The translations under genes were made by a program, and so were the position numbers. From Guadua angustifolia (taxonomy: Eukaryota; Streptophyta; Magnoliopsida; Poales; Poaceae), in NCBI GenBank assembly GCA_036346375.1, contig JAYEVE010000991.1, forward strand, positions 716,785 to 780,784: a stretch of 64,000 bases of DNA, read 5' to 3'. The notes under the pieces were generated by a model, which saw only the letters and a list, made by a program, of their open reading frames with translations, was not told the DNA's origin and searched no databases. Shown here piece after piece: positions 33,121 to 44,982 of the stretch (its first letter is position 1; each line of letters starts with the position of its first letter).

Positions 33121-34622
33121 TCATACCCAACATATATTCCCAACCTTCTTTGTGGTCCCATCTTCGATGCGTTTTTGTGGAGCAATTGGAACATATACTG
33201 CACAACCAAAAATTCTTAGATGGGATATGTCCGGCTCTTTTCCAAATACTAACTGTAATGGAGAAGAAGTATGATAACTTGTTGGCCTGATGCGAATTAA
33301 TGATGCCGCATGCAAAATAGGAATTTTTGTTTAAAATAATATATATTTAATGAAAAATTACAGAAATAATATGCCGAAAATAAAATGACAGTTCTACACA
33401 CCTATCGCAATTTGAAATTGCGATGAGAGCTTAATAAGCTAATCGTTAGGCGAGATACAATGCGTTTCTAAATTGCGATAGAGCACATCGCAATTTCAAA
33501 TTGCGATAGGTGTGTAGATCATATTTTTATTTTGCATATTATCTGTAAATTTTATTAAATATATATTATTTAAACAAAAAATTCGCAAAATAGCATGGCC
33601 CCAAGTGATGTTGGGAGTTTTGATTTCATAAGTAACGGTCTCTTAATTAATTGGAGCTGTTTTATAAGTGATTCTGCAAGACCATTCGTGTATGAACATG
33701 TGCTACAGGATGCTTAACATTTATTCAATTGACATGCAATAATCATTGAAACTTTTTGAGGTAAATTCACAAAGATTATCCAAACGTATCGATTTAATAG
33801 GATAATCTGAAAATTGTGCTCGTAATTTTATTAATTGGGCTAACAATCTACATAAACGCCAGTTGCGAGTTGATAATAGAGACATGTGACCATCTAGTCG
33901 ATCGTCAATCAAAACCATAAAATATCTAAATGGACCACTTGCTAGATGAATAGGTCCGCATATATCTCCTTGTATGCGCTCTAGAAAATCAAGGGATCCA
34001 CCCTATTTTAGTGGTGATGGTCTTACAATCAATTTTCCTTGAGAGCATGCCACACATGAGAAGTCATTGGGTGAAGAATCTTCGGTTCTTCAACATATGT
34101 CCACACAAGTATTTATAATTTTTCGCATCATTGTTGATCCGGATGTCCCAATCGTTCATGCCATACAATAAATTCGTTATGGTTGGTAAACTTCTGGTCT
34201 ACCACCATATATGATTCAATTTTATCAATCTTTGTATAGTACAAACCAGATAATAATGATGGCAATTTTTCCAATATATTTTTCCTACCCGATGACATAT
34301 TTGTAATGTTAAGGTATTCCCTATTTCCTTCAATAATTGTCTCAATGTGATATCCATTTTGGCGGATATCTTTAAAACTCAATAGATTTCTTTGAGACTT
34401 AGGGGAATACAATGCTTCTTTCACACTTATTTTTGTCTTACAGGGTAATAATATTATGGCCTTTCCGGAGCCCTCTATCAAATTTGCACTCCCAGATACG
34501 GTATTGATACTTCCATTATGCATCGTTAAATCATGAAAATACCTTTTATTCTTGAGAATAGTATGTGTTGTTGCACTATCTACAACACATATATCTCCAC
34601 CATTTACCAGCATTTTTTCCAT
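33121..34622 (-). pseudogene. pol: Copia protease and integrase, broken by a MITE
   Basis: 34622-34128 begins near VVDSATTHTIL, the aspartic protease site in the DSA form common in this group, and ends in the GAG-pre-integrase zinc segment with WHERLGHPD. 33918-33721 contains integrase core sequence (STRNWRLCRLLAQLIKLRAQ, then IRLDNLCEFTSKSFNDYC, which keeps D and E). 33315-33121 continues with ASLIRIRPTSYHTSSPLQLV and LRIFGCAVYVPIAPQKR. Frame changes separate the blocks. Removing the MITE and one copy of its duplication rejoins coding sequence as WGHAILHAASLIR, a conserved integrase stretch, so the MITE arrived after the gene was made. Confidence 0.88.
33321..33584. mobile_element. Mutator-type MITE inside integrase
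   Basis: 264 bp flanked by a perfect 9-bp duplication, GCAAAATAG (33312-33320 and 33585-33593), the length typical of Mutator-like elements. The terminal inverted repeats are about 110 bp, starting GAATTTTTGTTTAAA. Each arm ends internally in a perfect palindrome, ATCGCAATTT-G-AAATTGCGAT. The unique centre is only about 45 bp. No coding. Confidence 0.9.
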
Positions 34623-34929
34623 TCACTTCAAAAGAAAATTTTAATAAGATAAATGAGCATTATAACACAAAATTCATTAACACATAAAAATTACAACCAT
34701 AATTCAATACGTAATATATTATATTTATTCTCGAACAGAAAACATCACATGTTTGTATTATTAAAGATGTAACATATAAAATTTATTCTTGTACAAATAA
34801 CTACTTAAAAAATTATTCTTAAATAAGAAAATCGAGACATCTAGATGAGTTGTATCATGTTGGCATTGTCTTCTTCTTGAGTTTTGCCAAAATATTCATT
34901 ATCTCCATTACTATCGGCAAAATTTGTCT

Positions 34930-35813
34930 CTATCCTTCTCTCTTTCCTTTCAGCGATTGTTGATAGAGATCCACGAGGTGCTTTGGCGTCACGCGATACT
35001 GCGACCAATGATTTTTGCCTCCACAATGATAGCATATATTTTCATGTTTATAATTTTCATTTTCCCTGTATCTCCTTTTCTTGCCTCTCTCGGGGACCAT
35101 TTGTATTTTTGAAGGAAACATTATAATTTCCTCTACCACGACCTCGTCCATATCCACGTCCACGACCACGACCACGCCCCGGCGCGCCCTCTATTGTTAT
35201 TATTATATCTTGTCACATTCGCTTCAGGGAATGGACTTGAACCAGTTGGACGAGGCTCATGGTTTTTCATCAAAAGCTCATTATTTTGTTCAGCTACAAG
35301 TAAACAAGAAATAAGTTCGAATATTTCTTGAACCCTTTTTCAGTATTATTCTGCGAGAGCAAATTTGAAGCATGGAATGTGGAGTATGTTTTCCAACATT
35401 TCCTCATCCGTAACCTTTTCTCCACACAACAAAAGTTGTGAAGTGATTTTGAACATGGCTGAATTATACTCACAAACAGTTTTATAATCTTGCAACCTCG
35501 GGTGCAACCAATCATATCGAGCTTTAGGGAGAATTACAGTTTTCTGATGATCATACATTTCCTTTAATTTGTTCCAAAGAACAAGGGGATCTTTCACCGT
35601 AAGGTATTCAGCTTTTAACCCTTCATGGAGGTGATGGCGAATAAAAATCATGGCTTTAGCCTTTTCTTGGTTAGACGCCTTATTTCCCTCCTTGATTGTT
35701 TCACCAAGGCTATTTGCATCTAGATGGATTTCGGCATCAAACACCCAAGACAAATAATTTTTGCCCGTAATATCCAAAGCCATGAATTCAAGTTTTGCAA
35801 GATTCGACATAGT
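34930..35813 (-). pseudogene. gag: Copia gag, broken
   Basis: 35813-35346 encodes MSNLAKLEFMALDITGKNYL, then a UBN2-type capsid domain with LKEMYDHQKTVILPKARYDW. A downstream piece (35175-34930) has a Gly/Asp/Val-rich stretch replacing the usual Arg/Gly-rich linker, and one zinc knuckle, CYHCGGKNHWSQYR, in which the last Cys is lost. The ATG at 35810 lies about 165 bp inside the LTR. A frame change near 35300 and the lost Cys mark it as non-functional. Confidence 0.85.
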
Positions 35814-35962
35814 AAACTACAATACATAGAAATGCAAACTATGAATTATAGTGTGTAAATTAAGCAAGATATATTAAGGATTGAGAGAATACTTTACCTC
35901 AGAAAACGACGATCAAAGTATTTTTTAGTATGTGAAATTTACGATAGCCTTTTAGAGGCGAT

Positions 35963-35975
35963 CGTGCTGATAACG
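35963..35975 (-). other. Primer-binding site of the Copia element
   Basis: The minus strand reads CGTTATCAGCACGA directly inside the 5' LTR. This TATCAGCACGA form is common in Hopscotch/Tos17-like grass Copia elements. Confidence 0.7.
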
Positions 35976-36263
35976 TGATATAAAATAACTAATAAATTAC
36001 TCAAAGTATAAACAATGTAGTGGACTACTCAAAGTATGAACAATATAGAAGTAGAGGGAATTCTTTCTTTCTTTCTTATTCATTCTTTCATGCATACAAA
36101 CCCTCTATTTATAGGTAACATGAGAGGTTTGAACTAAATACAAGAATTGATGTTATGAAGGTTTCAATAGTAATAGTATAGGAGTTTCTCCTTAATTGAT
36201 GTATGAGAGTTTCTCCTAAAAAATGGTTATAAACATCTATTTATGAAACAATATTTTGTAACA
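35976..36263 (-). repeat. Right (5') LTR of the Copia element
   Basis: 288 bp, nearly identical to 30484-30771; a few transitions separate them (for example TTGTAGG versus TTATAGG in the central part). Confidence 0.9.
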
Positions 36264-37296
36264 CAATTTAATGAAAATTTTATTACATGTACTATGGATA
36301 AGGAAGATTATTCTGACAAATTTTCATCTTCATATAATGTCTGTAGAATTTATAAAAATTCTGAGAATATATTGTGCACATATTTTAGTTTTCTGTTTAT
36401 AAATTTTTGGAAGTTTATATCTCATAAATAATTTCTAAAACTTTTTTTAAACGTTCTTTGTGGGTATATTAGTCTCCTTTAAAATTTTCAGCATCATATT
36501 ATTTATATTTTATTTATTAAAATTCTGACATTGGTATTTTTGGATTTTAGCTTTCCTGTTTTTGAATTTTTATAATTACCAAATGTAATAATTATTTCCT
36601 GATATTTTTAATTTTTATGGATTGATCCAGAATGAATATAATATAAAATTTATGGTCCAAATAATGATGGAATGTTTTCATTTAATTCTGACATCTTTAC
36701 TGTTGATAGTCAAGAAACATTAACAGGCTTTCATTTCATGAATAATTTCTTGATATGACATTTTAAAATTCATAAATGAGTCTCTGGAGTTTTCCTGGTT
36801 TCAAACAAAATTTCTATTTATTTTATTATTATAATCTTTTTACCCTTCTCTTTATCCATTATTTGGGTTTATACTAAAAGGATTTCTCCATTGAAGCAAA
36901 ATCAATAAAATCTAGGAGAAGTCAATAAAATCCAGAAAATTCAGAAAAAGCATCAATAAATATTTTTGAAAAAAATTAAAAATTAAATTTCTCATTGTTT
37001 GATAAGTTTTGCATTGAGGAGAGAATGAAATCAACACAATAAAAGATTTTCTTTAGAACCAAAATTCGAGAAATTTTTTGATTAAATGAAATTTCAAAGT
37101 AAATTTTATTTTCAACTCATTTTCATATTTTGATTGATTTGAAGTTTTATTTTGCAGCTTATCCTTTGATTAAGGTTGATTTCAAGATGTTGAAATAGAT
37201 GATGATATCTTAATTCATTCTCTTAATTTTAATTAAAAATTTTATTCAATTTCATTTTCTAATTTTTTTACTATTTAAAATTTTTGGGATATTACA
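36264..37296 (-). repeat. AT-rich LTR 5'-end fragment
   Basis: On the minus strand it starts TGTAATATCCCAAAAATTTT at 37296, a start typical of long grass Gypsy LTRs (Tekay/Del-like, inferred). It continues AT-rich up to the Copia element, which seems to have replaced or interrupted the rest. No matching other end was found. Confidence 0.4.
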
Positions 37297-37411
37297 GATA
37301 AAGATAGAGAGGAGCCATGGGAGACTAGAGGCCTTGTTTGTGAGATCCGTCCTCGATAGGATCTATAAAAATAGGACAGAATTTAGCACATGGATCTCAG
37401 CCGAGAACAAA

Positions 37412-40400
37412 TGTAATACCGCAAATGGTTTTACCAGGGTTTGGCCGGATTTATTTTTGTCATCTCTCAGTTTTAAGTTTTCTTCTCAAAAAGTTCGCTT
37501 TTGCGAAGGCTTATCGGTAAAGGAATTTTTCTTGGTAGTTAAGTTTTTATGTAAATTGTAGTCTCATGTAATATTCCAAGTGAGCTTTAGGGGAATAATA
37601 TTTATATGATATTGCAGTGTATCTCTTGGGCTTTAGGAGGACCCGGTTGAGGGTTTTGGGCTAGAGGGAGAAATTATGGGCTTGAAGGGGTGCTCTTTTG
37701 GGCCTTTTGGAGAGAATGAAACCCTAGCCCTAACTCCCCTCCCATTTTCGTTTTGCCCCCTGCAGACTCATCCTCCCAGCCGCCCCTCCTCATTTTTTCC
37801 CCCGTGCTGCAGCCTCATCCAACCGGCCCTCCCTGCCTCCTCTCCATCCCAGTCGGCGCGCCACCTCGGCTCGCGCCCCCGCCAGGCCCGGCAGCAGCCT
37901 CCCCTGTCGCGTGAGCCTCGCCTCCTTGTCCGGCGTCCTGCTGTTCCCCAAGGTCGGCACCTCCAGCTTCGGCCAGCCCCGGCGTCCTCCGGCCTTGCTC
38001 CGGCCAGCCCCGGCGTCCTCCCCTCCGGCGAGCTCCTCCTTCCCCCGGGACAAGGCAGCATCTCCCCCATCTCCCTTCTTCCTCCATGGAATTGCCTTGA
38101 GGTGAAAACCCTAGGAATTTGGGGATTTTATTTCATGCATGCAAGGTGTTTGTGCTAATGCTTAGCTAGGATTCATGATTTTGAGATGTTGGAGGATGGG
38201 GAATGGAGAGATTAGAGTGATTGAGGAATTTCCTGTTCGGGCAGATTTCTGTCCTTGGTTAGAACCGCTGTTTGGAAATTTTACAAGCGTTTCCTGGGGA
38301 TCCAGCTATTGCGAAAGTTGTAGATAATTGAATTACCTTTCAATGAAGACCGGAATCGCTAAATTTCGTTCATCCGTTTAAAAGTTATGGCTATTTTATC
38401 GCGTGCTGTCCAGAACGCGTTAATTCTGCGGCTGTCTGTTGTTCGTCGCAAATCTGAGAATAATTGGTGCTTTTCTCGGTTGGTTGGCTATAGAAAAAGT
38501 TGTAGATAATCGAATTATCTTTCAATAGAGGCTGAAATCGCTAAGTTTCGTTCATCCGACCGAAAGTTATGACCATTTTACCGAGTGCTGTCCCGGGTTG
38601 GCAGATTGATGTTTTCAGGTTTTAGGAGTGGGTTGCGAAGCCGACTTAGTATGAGTCTTGTGTTGATTTTTGGGCGTGTTTTTGAGTGGGTTATATCCTT
38701 GTGCAGGTGGTGTGACCCCCGGGTGTGGCAACCTCGTCTCGCCACACCGTCTCGAGAAGTTGAAGGCAAGTGCGTTGTAGTGAATGTGGCTTAAATGGCT
38801 ATTATGTTTTTTGCAATGTTACCGTTGTCCATGTGTTACTTTATTATTGTCATGCTTGATTTTACAGGTGATATGATGAATGAGAATGGTTAAATGGTTA
38901 TGCCATTATTTAAAACAAGTTTATATGCAAGTGTAACCCGTATTCCTCTTATATGGTATTTAGTTGATTGCTTGTGTTATTTATACGTTTATGCTATGGT
39001 TGCATTTGTGTTTATAAGCACGTCTAGTAGGGTAATTGTCTTTTGATGAAAAGGTTAAGTACCCGGATGCAAGTGCATCGTTGATTGAAAGGATTTGTGT
39101 TGAAAGTTGAAGGTTATAACACCTTGCGATTATGAGGAGCTATCTTTGAGATATCATACTATTATCACTAGTATGAAAGGATAATGTGAATAATGAAGTA
39201 ATGAGGTTGGATTAATAAGAATGGATGATTTGTCGATCATGAAAATGGATTAAGACTTTAATGGAAGTATAAATGATAATTGCGACCATGTATATATATG
39301 AGTGTCGAGAATAAGAATATGAGAGTTGAGAAGATGAGTAAGAATGCTGGGAATGTGGATATGAGTATTGATAATATGGATACAAATGTGAGAAATGAAT
39401 GTATGTTGCAAATTTGTTTATGTCTAATTGCATTTGTGCATTCATGATGGAAGAGGTGACCCATTCTGATGCGGGCCTCTGTGCTCACATGAGTGAGCAC
39501 GAAAGTCCTACCTCGTAGTCCCGTATACAGGGTTGTATGGGAGTGAGTCAGTAAGAGTAGGCACCCTCCACCACGGGGTGGAAGGGGAATGGGAGGGTTC
39601 ACACCGACGGGTGTGCACTCGGCCATACCGGTATGTGCTAAAGATGAGATGAGACATGCATAATGCATCATATACAATGAGATGTTATGTGAATGAAAGC
39701 ATGGTTGTGTTGCAATATATATAGCATTGCATTTATGCATGAGATGTTATGTGAATGAAAGCATGGTTGTGTTGCATTATATAGCATTTCATATATGTAT
39801 GAGATATTATGTGAATGAAATGCATGGTGGGTTGTTGCATTATATAGCATTGTCTATATGTATGAGATATTATATGAATGGAAGCATAAAAGCATTTCAT
39901 TGCATTGTGTATTGCAATTGCTAAATGTTGATTGATGAGAATGGAAAGAACAGGTTGAGGTTTGAGTCGTGGGCTCATCCAGAATTGATTTTTCGAGGCA
40001 TGGGTAAGGTTTTGTTACATTTTTGAGTTGGTTGAGGTAAGTGGAGCTGATACTGCTTCTGTTGTTGGATGTTTCAGTTAAGTAATGTCTATGTAAATGA
40101 TGAAGTAATCGTGCTCTTACGTTTTGGATCTTTTATAAATTCAACTGTTTCCTTTAATTACGGATGTCAATTAAAGGAACTGTTACTTGGTGTCTTCTAA
40201 TAGTTGCAATTTAGTCTAATGCCTTACTTTTCCTACTTGTTGCACTTTGCTGAGTCTTGGACTCACGCTTGTTTGTTTCTGTTCTAGGTACCTTGAAGTG
40301 ATTAAATGCGGTTGGGAGTAGTATCACGTGCCATGCGGTCTCCAACAATTCATTTAATCAATTCATTAATTCTGGATGTAATTAATTCGGTTGTAATGTG

Positions 40401-40633
40401 TTGTTGTCGTGGTGAAGTTATTAATTTCTCTTGGATGTGTGATTGCTTAACTAAGGACCTGCTAGAATGATATCATATCTGCTGCTATTCTTTTGTCTGC
40501 TGAGTGGATGTCCTCTGTTCTAGAGAGGTCATGCCGAAATTTTGTAAATTTCGGTGGCTTAGTTTCTAAGCCGGTCTTAATAGTTTAGAGGGTTGGTAGC
40601 ATCCGTGGCGCGTATGAGCTCCGGGGTGTTACA
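37412..40633 (+). mobile_element. Solo LTR, Gypsy-type, 3.2 kb
   Basis: Runs from TGTAATACCGC to GGGGTGTTACA and is flanked by a perfect duplication, ACAAA (37407-37411 and 40634-40638). No PBS, PPT or coding region accompanies it, so it is a recombination product. It has a CT- and GC-rich leader (37720-38100) ending in a TTGAGGTGAAAACC donor-like site, and duplicated segments around AAAGTTATG (38260-38420 and 38440-38590). The GC-rich open frames at 37676-38158 lie within this leader and are not genes. Related in layout to 22773-26133. Confidence 0.85.
39677..39925 (+). repeat. About 62-bp tandem repeat in the solo LTR
   Basis: Four copies of a unit starting ATGAGAT(G/A)TTATGTGAATG at about 39677, 39739, 39799 and 39862. 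Each also contains a GCATGGTTGTGTTGCA-like and a TATATAGCATT word. Confidence 0.85.
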
Positions 40634-40659
40634 ACAAACCTCTCGAACATAGCCTATCG

Positions 40660-40882
40660 CAGGGGCGGATCCACAGTGGAGGGGCCGGGGTCCGGTGACC
40701 CCGACGTCTCCGTATTAGCCCCTTATACCTCCCGCTAAATATTGTTAATGACCCCGGTGGCAGATTAGCCTAGACCCCAGCCCTAGTGCTTATCCAGTCT
40801 GACCAGTCATCCGAAAGCAAGCAACCCGTAAGCCGTATGTTGGCGATGACCCCGGCGACCAATTTTCCTAGATCCGCCCCTG
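40660..40882. mobile_element. hAT-type MITE
   Basis: 223 bp with inverted ends CAGGGGCGGATC/GATCCGCCCCTG and a perfect 8-bp duplication GCCTATCG (40652-40659 and 40883-40890), as made by hAT transposases. Internal copies of GACCCCGGCGACC-like words. No coding. Confidence 0.93.
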
Positions 40883-41284
40883 GCCTATCGAGAATGGAAC
40901 GAGTACAGGGAGTTGCTCACCACCATCCCACATGTAGGAGGTAAGGTGGGCCCCACGTCAACGAATGTATGTAAACAGTAGGAAAATTTCCATTGGAAAC
41001 ATGGCCTTAATTAATTTCTAGTTGCGTCGTTGCGGCTAGCTTAGCTGCGTTGACCCATCTTGAGCTGAACCGGCTGGCTCACCTCCACCCTAGGCCCACT
41101 ACCCCTCAGTCAGTAGGCGCCAGTTCTTTTTTAAGATATACCTAAACTCTAGATCTTAGCTGTTGAAACATTATTAGACAATTTAAATCTAGTTTTAATA
41201 AATTTTTACTATAAATATATACCCTATTATATAAAAGAATTAATTTAATATAAAAAAAAGAGTTTTGCGTTCCTATATTCTACC

Positions 41285-41517
41285 CAGAGGCGGAGCTGGG
41301 CCTCGGGCCACGGGGCCAGCTCAAAAACCAGAGGAGTGGCTTTGGCTGGAGAGGCGAAGATAGGACGGTGGGAATGCTGAGCCCGTGGCCTTCCGTGAGG
41401 GAAGTCGGGAAGGAAGACATGTATGAGCTCGATGGCTAGACTGACTACATAGTCAGTGATTGGCATCGAGGGCAAAAGGAAGGTTTAGGCTCGAGGCCCA
41501 GCTGACTCCGCCCCCAG
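41285..41517. mobile_element. Second hAT-type MITE
   Basis: 233 bp with ends CAGAGGCGGAG and CTCCGCCCCCAG and an inner inverted GCTGGGCCTCG. The 8-bp duplication ATTCTACC is perfect (41277-41284 and 41518-41525). It differs in sequence from the neighbour at 40660-40882, so it is another family with similar ends. Confidence 0.85.
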
Positions 41518-41525
41518 ATTCTACC

Positions 41526-42090
41526 CACATTATGTTTGACATTTTACCACACTTTTAGCGCCCGCACAGGAGCAAGGCGACACCACATCATGGACGTCCC
41601 TATGAGACCCGGATTCCCGCGAGAGGCAACTTGCACATGCCTCGTGTCGCCCCTTGGATCTGATCGAGCTCATCGCGATGCAGCACCTAGCCAGTGTGCT
41701 GAACCTTACTGTGGACTGCGCGCACGGATAAAAGCACTGCACGCGCGGCGTGCATGCGCATGGGGTTCGGGGCGAAACGAAAGAATCCACCGCTGCTCCA
41801 CGGGAGAGAGCCCGGGGAATAAGATGTTGGGGCGCTGGAACGGCACACGCGCGCATGTGACCGCGCCGCGGCCGATGGAGCGCACGCGTGCCGGGGCGTG
41901 TGATAGCTAGCAAGCTCCACCGGGCACGTGAGTCCTCATGCATGCGCACGACGGCCGATCCACTGCTACGTAAAATTAAAATTCATTTCGAATGATTTTA
42001 TGAATCATTTATAAATATTTGTTAGTGATAAAAAAATACACATCATAAATGGTTTTCAAATTACTATCATTGAAAATTAACATAAGATAC
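41526..42090. other. GC-rich patch, no recognisable gene
   Basis: 41530-41950 is GC-rich and open in several frames on both strands, but none gives a recognisable domain and codon use is not distinctive. The patch ends abruptly in AT-rich DNA at about 41970. Confidence 0.35.
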
Positions 42091-42176
42091 GATTCTAACT
42101 AAAAACTATCTGTGATGGTATGGCACGGTTCTCGATTCTAACTAAAAACTGTCTGTGATGGTATGGTACGGTTCTC
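42091..42176. repeat. 43-bp tandem duplication
   Basis: Two copies of a unit starting GATTCTAACTAAAAACT and ending CACGGTTCTC or TACGGTTCTC. The surrounding 42010-42210 with CTATCATT and GTGATGGTA words looks like subterminal sequence of a CACTA-type transposon, without a detectable end. Confidence 0.8.
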
Positions 42177-42480
42177 TATCTCTGATGTTAACTTTTAGTA
42201 ATGATGATTTTTTTTTATTTATTGGCTATCCTTAGAAAATACTAGCCATGTTCTCTGAAACAAACAGATTACAGAACAATATGCCTCATTATTCAAGATA
42301 TTGTCTAAAATTGTAGAATGTAATAAAAGCACCATATTAAGATGTAATGAACAGAATACAATAAAGGATTTTAGTCAACACACTTTATCATATGTGAGAA
42401 GCAGACTTAAATAGAAAGGGAATAGAAATGAATATTCATCAACTATATACACAACAAACTACACTATAAATAATGCTATG

Positions 42481-42812
42481 ACTTAGATAGCCTAAATTTA
42501 TCATAACTTGCATAGCCCAAATTTTGCTAAGTTGCATAATTTACCATGACTTGGATAGCCTAAATTAATTTTGCTAAGTTGCATAATTTACCATGACTTG
42601 GATAGCATAAATTTGATTTACTAGCCTAAATTAATTTTGCTAAGTTGCATAATTTACCATGACTTGCCTAGCCCAAATTTGGAATTTACCATGGCTTGCC
42701 TAGCCCAAATTTGGATAGCCTAAATTTGATTTACTATAACTTGCATAATTTACCATGACTTGCCTAGCCCAAATTTGGAATTTACCATGGCTTGCCTAGC
42801 CCAAATTTGGAG
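42481..42812. repeat. Complex shuffled tandem repeat
   Basis: About 330 bp built from a few words: CATAATTTACCATGACTTG, GCCTAGCCCAAATTTGG, GATAGCCTAAATTT and TTTTGCTAAGTTG, reused in changing order. A higher-order copy is evident (42649-42720 repeated at 42744-42812). No coding. Confidence 0.8.
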
Positions 42813-43959
42813 ACTTAGTCAAAATTTAAAGTATCCAAGTCATGAAAATAATGCTAATATTGACAAGGATACTGTCAAAGTAAAGGAAAATAACAATAAA
42901 TAAGCAATACATATAACAATTGAATCACCTAAGAAAATATTAAATACTTCAGATTAAAAGGCATATTATGCAAGCGTTATACTAATTAGCAGAAACCCCA
43001 CGAGTTGCTACGTACAGGCCACCAAGACCTCAACACATAATTAATAAGTTTACAGAAACATGCGTATAACACTAAAATAAAATTGAAATTCTTGAGTATT
43101 GGGTATACTCTGACAACCAGCTAGATTCCATAAAATAAAAGTTCAACCTAAAATTAACTTAGAGAACCTTGTAGTCAAGATTTACATGTTGGATGGCTAA
43201 TGAAAGCAAAAGGTGTCTTTTACAATTGAATCATTCATCATACAGCTATGGTGTTGCTTCTCACAGGAAAATACTAACAATTGGTGACCTGAGAAGAAGC
43301 CTAGAACATATAAACCGATAAGATAATTTGTTCATGTATAGTACATTGTTTATCCTGATTATTAGGACCAAACAGAACCAAAAGTTCATATTTTTGCCGA
43401 ATATTCGAATAAAAAAATTGCAATGGAAACGATATTACCCTTTCTTTTACAGCTCAATAAAATTACATCTTTTGTAGCTCAAGAAAATTATCTCCAAGAG
43501 AATAATGATATACAATTTGTAGCTCAACCTGAATGATGTTGCTCATTCAGGTTCTGAGAATTTATAGGGTCATCTTTATTTGCAAAATCAATGAAATATA
43601 TTTCTGTTCTGTTCCTATAGTACTTTGGCAATTTTGTGCTCCCAGAAACAAAATATGCAAAGCTTCTTACAGGAGAAACATATAAGGATTTGCAATTAAA
43701 TTCAGCTGTCAATGTAAAACCAGAATAACTCCAAGCACATGGCTATGATGCCATTGTAGATTGCATACACATATCTATATATGTTTTTAGAACATGCAGA
43801 TCTAAGAATACCAAACAATTTAGCCGACAAAGTAAAATGAGTGCTCCCATGAATGTCTAAAGAAGCATGCTACTTAACAACATTCAAGTTTAAATTTTCT
43901 TGCAGTAACCATGAAACTAACCTAGCTAAATCATCCAACATACGTGTCCCAGCATAGCG
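42813..43959. other. AT-rich, no gene recognised
   Basis: No convincing open frame, splice pattern or terminal repeat. Short repeats of a TGTAGCTCAA word occur at 43440-43530. Confidence 0.35.
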
Positions 43960-44982
43960 GCAGCAGGTTCAAAATTTCGTTTTCAGTTTATATCTCACTC
44001 CCCACTGAAATCTGAAATTTTAGCGAAATCTCATTATTTCAGACAAAATCTGGACATAATTCAAAACGCAAAATTCAAATCTATAATTTTTTGACCGAAT
44101 TTCGGGCGAAATATCCAAAATTTTGGGTGAAATTGTTGAAATTTTGGCAAATTTCAACTGCACAAAAAGTGGTTCAAATGATGTAAAAAAATTTTATGGA
44201 GGTACCTGACACATCAATGATGTTTCCATAAACATTTTTAGATGATATCATGTCTGAGAAATTTTTAAAAATTCAAACATTACTACTGTCCTGATAAAAC
44301 GATAATTGGCAAGTTTGAACCGAATGAAAAATAATTCAAACCACGTTAGAAAATTTTAAAATTTTTTGTGTATGGTTATGATGCATCATTAATATTCTCA
44401 TAAAATATTTAGATGATGATTAAGTTTCATGAGATTTTAAAAATTCGAAGAGTACTACTGCCCTGTTAAAAGGCTTACCGGCAAACTTGAACAAAATGAA
44501 AAATTATTAAAATGACGTTAGAAAATTTTGTTGGATGGTCCTGATGTAAAATTAATGTTTATATAAAATTTTATATGATTATCATGCTTAAATAATGTTT
44601 AAAAATTTGAGCGATTACTACATCTTGATAAAAGCTTGATGATCAATACATAGATTTGCTTTAGCAACCAAAAAAGGTTTAAAATTTTTGAACATTTTAC
44701 AAAAGGGTGATAATGAAATTCTTAATATATCATAAAATTTGAATTATAATCACACTCCAGTGAATTTATAAAATTCTTACAAGGCACAATACCATTTATG
44801 TCCTTTCTCTTTTGATTTTGAAATATAATATAACAAATGAAGTTCAATGCATACATAAATTTGATTGACCAAACAAAAAAAATTTAATTTTTTGAAATTT
44901 CTATAAAATGGTACTGAGGCAATTATTAATCTCTCATAAAAATTTTAGAGAAAATTTATAAAATTCTAACAATGTTGTTATC
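43960..44982 (-). repeat. Family D repeat, copy 2, left part
   Basis: Inverted relative to copy 1 (1690-2540). Interrupted by the Gypsy-like element at 44983 and resumed at 49432. It contains a threefold tandem expansion (44155-44665) of a segment present once in copy 1. Confidence 0.65.
44155..44665 (-). repeat. Three tandem units of about 170 bp inside family D
   Basis: Units begin near 44155, 44321 and 44494. Each has AATGATGT/AATGACGTTAGAAAATTTT-like words, a CATAAAAT or CCATAAAC word, TTTTTAAAAATTC and TACTACTG(T/C)CCTG, and ends in GCAA(A/G)(T/C)TTGAAC in the first two. Confidence 0.7.

Larger units (their letters stand above)
30484..36263 (-). mobile_element. Degenerate Ty1/Copia retrotransposon
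   Basis: LTRs of 288 bp at 30484-30771 and 35976-36263 (TGTTACAAAA...TTATATCA in element sense), with PBS and PPT in the correct places. On the minus strand the gene order gag, protease, integrase, reverse transcriptase, RNase H is that of Copia. All parts carry stops and frame changes. A MITE splits the integrase (33321-33584). The flanks differ (TAGCC on the left, CAATT on the right), so no target duplication remains, which points to a later rearrangement or an inter-element recombinant. Confidence 0.9.

Noticed and set aside
37676..38158. 160-residue Pro/Ser-rich frame and minus-strand partners
   Set aside because: They lie in the GC-rich leader of the solo LTR bounded by the ACAAA duplication; no domain.
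36257..40633. TGTAACAC at 36257 as the start of the long LTR ending at 40633
   Set aside because: It is the end of the 288-bp Copia LTR. The start at 37412 is supported by the ACAAA duplication.
41530..41949. GC-rich frames on both strands at 41.5-41.9 kb
   Set aside because: No recognisable domain, both strands equally open, no splice or promoter support.
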